Origin: Thermoplasmata archaeon
GTDB lineage: Archaea; Thermoplasmatota; Thermoplasmata; Thermoplasmatales; Thermoplasmataceae
NCBI GenBank assembly: GCA_021850835.1
Contig: JAJZKS010000101.1
Coordinates: forward strand, 1-6,469
Length of the DNA stretch: 6,469 nt
Reading direction: 5' to 3'
Shown here: positions 5,770 to 6,469 of the stretch, piece by piece
Position numbering within the stretch: position 1 is the first letter of the stretch
Layout of the letters: every line of letters begins with the position of its first letter
Position numbers and translations under genes: made by a program
The notes under the pieces: model-generated
Seen by the model: only the letters and a program-made list of their open reading frames with translations
What the model was told of the DNA's origin: nothing
The model's database searches: none

Positions 5770-6204
5770 ATGAACTCCAAGGTTCTTCAAACTGGCATGT
5801 TCATTTCCATTTCCGAAACACCTGTTGACGTTGAGGGACTCATAGAAAAGACAAGGAACGAGAATGCAGGAGCGATAGTGACCTTTCAGGGAACGGTCAG
5901 GAGATATACTGAGAAACTTGAAGTTGAATCCCTTGTTTATGACAGTTACAGGGGGATGGCTGAGAAAACTATCAAGGAAATTTGTGAAGAGGCTGTCAAG
6001 AAATTTGACATCCTGGATGTTAATGTGGTTCACCGTGTTGGAAAAGTGCTACTCCTTGAGGATTCAGTTGTAATTTGTGTGGCCGCTGCACACAGAAAGG
6101 ACGCCTTCCGCGCATGCGAATTTATAATAGATGCAATTAAGGAAAGGGCACCGATTTGGAAGATGGATGTAACTCCTCACGGCGAAAAACGGTGGCGTGA
6201 TTAA
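5770..6204 (+). CDS. moaE: Molybdopterin synthase catalytic subunit MoaE
   Basis: Large subunit of molybdopterin synthase: it binds the cyclic pyranopterin precursor and takes sulfur from MoaD thiocarboxylate to form the dithiolene of molybdopterin. At 144 residues it is close to E. coli MoaE (150). Visible family parts are GAIVTFQGTVR (34-44), LVYDSYRGMAEK (55-66), VHRVGKV (87-93), AAAHRKDAF (105-113) with H108/R109, and IKERAPIWKMD (123-133). K124 and K131 have the same 7-residue spacing as the E. coli catalytic lysines K119 and K126. It is a stand-alone protein, with no MobB domain as in some archaeal fusions. It is transcribed away from fdhF across a shared promoter region and lies 4.5 kb from its partner moaD, so the two synthase subunits are on separate transcripts. 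A start at 5797 (135 residues) cannot be excluded. Confidence 0.96.
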   Translation: MNSKVLQTGMFISISETPVDVEGLIEKTRNENAGAIVTFQGTVRRYTEKLEVESLVYDSYRGMAEKTIKEICEEAVKKFDILDVNVVHRVGKVLLLEDSVVICVAAAHRKDAFRACEFIIDAIKERAPIWKMDVTPHGEKRWRD

Positions 6205-6232
6205 TGCAATATCTAGATTAGTGTTGCATTAA
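6201..6232 (+). terminator. Inverted repeat over the moaE stop codon, possible 3' hairpin
   Basis: TTAATGCAA (6201-6209) and TTGCATTAA (6224-6232) are exact reverse complements. In RNA the stem can grow inward by U-G, A-U and U-G pairs to about 12 pairs, leaving an eight-base loop. The left arm includes the moaE TAA stop. No strong U-tract follows directly (the next bases are CGAGGGCCC), so it may protect or process the 3' end of the message and need not terminate it by itself. Confidence 0.4.
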
Positions 6233-6404
6233 CGAGGGCCCGTCAATTTGACAATTAAATCCTACATTCATCCCACAGCGATTCGCCCTTAAAATTTATT
6301 AGTCGGTGCCAATTTAAAATATCAGTTCTGAATCTCATATAATCCTCATATTTGGTCATTTATCCAGTTTAGTGTTTCTACCGTGAACAATCTTTTCACA
6401 ATTT
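6205..6404. other. AT-rich intergenic region without a clear gene
   Basis: No convincing gene is seen between moaE and the reading frame opening at 6405. The stretch holds two short near-palindromes: GTCAA-T-TTGAC at 6242-6252, and GTGAA/TTCAC arms at 6383-6387 and 6395-6399. It also has a GGGCCC core at 6236-6241 and several TATA-like words, such as AAAATTTATTA near 6291. A 34-codon frame on the minus strand (6359-6255) starts with ATG directly after a stop and has no Shine-Dalgarno. It is discussed under findings and not called as a gene. Confidence 0.5.
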
Positions 6405-6469
6405 ATGGCGAAAATACTACTAATTGGCAATTCCACTAAAAAAGTATTAAATATAGGCTACAACATTAT
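6405..6469 (+). CDS. Possible start of an unidentified gene, cut by the window edge
   Basis: A frame opens with ATG at 6405 and stays open to the last base. It encodes 21 complete residues beginning MAKILLIGNSTKK. The pattern of basic residue, hydrophobic strand (ILLI) and small residues (GNS) resembles the first beta strand of a Rossmann-like or nucleotide-binding fold, but this is far too little to name a family. No Shine-Dalgarno precedes the ATG, which a leaderless archaeal gene would not need. A short inverted repeat (6383-6399) lies just upstream. A TTAAATATA word at 6447-6455 could instead be the promoter of a gene starting beyond the window, in which case this frame is chance. Confidence 0.35.
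   Translation, partial: MAKILLIGNSTKKVLNIGYNI

Noticed and set aside
5596..6033. 145-codon minus-strand frame opposite moaE and into the divergent promoter region
   Set aside because: It lies mostly opposite a clear MoaE with catalytic residues, its product shows no recognised motif, and its end overlaps the fdhF promoter region.
1..6469. Insertion sequences, CRISPR array, tRNA or rRNA genes
   Set aside because: No terminal repeats with a transposase, no regularly spaced repeats and no tRNA-like cloverleaf or rRNA sequence were seen on reading both strands.

Overview
The window reads as one functional cluster for a molybdenum- or tungsten-dependent formate dehydrogenase plus part of the machinery that builds and installs its cofactor. 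The host is probably an archaeon. Arginine is mostly AGG/AGA, isoleucine is often ATA, and the Shine-Dalgarno sites inside the gene groups are GGAGG/GAGGTGA-like. The moaA start has no Shine-Dalgarno site, as in leaderless archaeal messages. The protein style and moderate GC content suggest Thermoplasmata (Thermoplasma-like relatives), but this placement is inference and was not tested by a search.

Layout, left to right. Bases 1-95 are a promoter region with a perfect 8-bp inverted repeat. Then moaA (96-1079, +), the radical-SAM enzyme of the first molybdopterin step, overlaps moaD (1033-1284, +), the small sulfur-carrier subunit of molybdopterin synthase. Only 5 bases separate moaD from the end of a tightly packed operon on the opposite strand. 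That operon, in its own reading direction, is fdhF (5563-2621), a DUF1641 gene (2609-2136) and fdhD (2132-1290). The gaps inside it are 11 and 3 bases, and each downstream gene has a clear Shine-Dalgarno site 6 bases from its start. A 206-bp divergent promoter region (5564-5769) separates the operon from moaE (5770-6204, +), the large catalytic subunit of molybdopterin synthase. A 9-bp inverted repeat covers the moaE stop codon. The remaining AT-rich stretch holds no clear gene until a reading frame opens at 6405 and runs off the window.

How the genes fit together. MoaA makes the first pterin intermediate, and MoaD with MoaE inserts the dithiolene sulfurs. FdhD delivers sulfur to the metal of the finished cofactor in the formate dehydrogenase. 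FdhF carries the bis-pterin active site and a NuoG-like N-terminal string of iron-sulfur clusters. DUF1641 is the probable partner subunit, as in the Bacillus YrhD/YrhE (ForCE) pair. MoaB, MoaC, MoeA, MobA/MobB and the E1-like enzyme that activates MoaD are not in the window. The most interesting points are the two-subunit FdhF-DUF1641 enzyme with no usual electron-transfer or membrane subunit, the Cys-Gln active-site pair where classical formate dehydrogenases have (Se)Cys-His, and an identical decamer at nearly the same distance from the moaA and fdhF starts.
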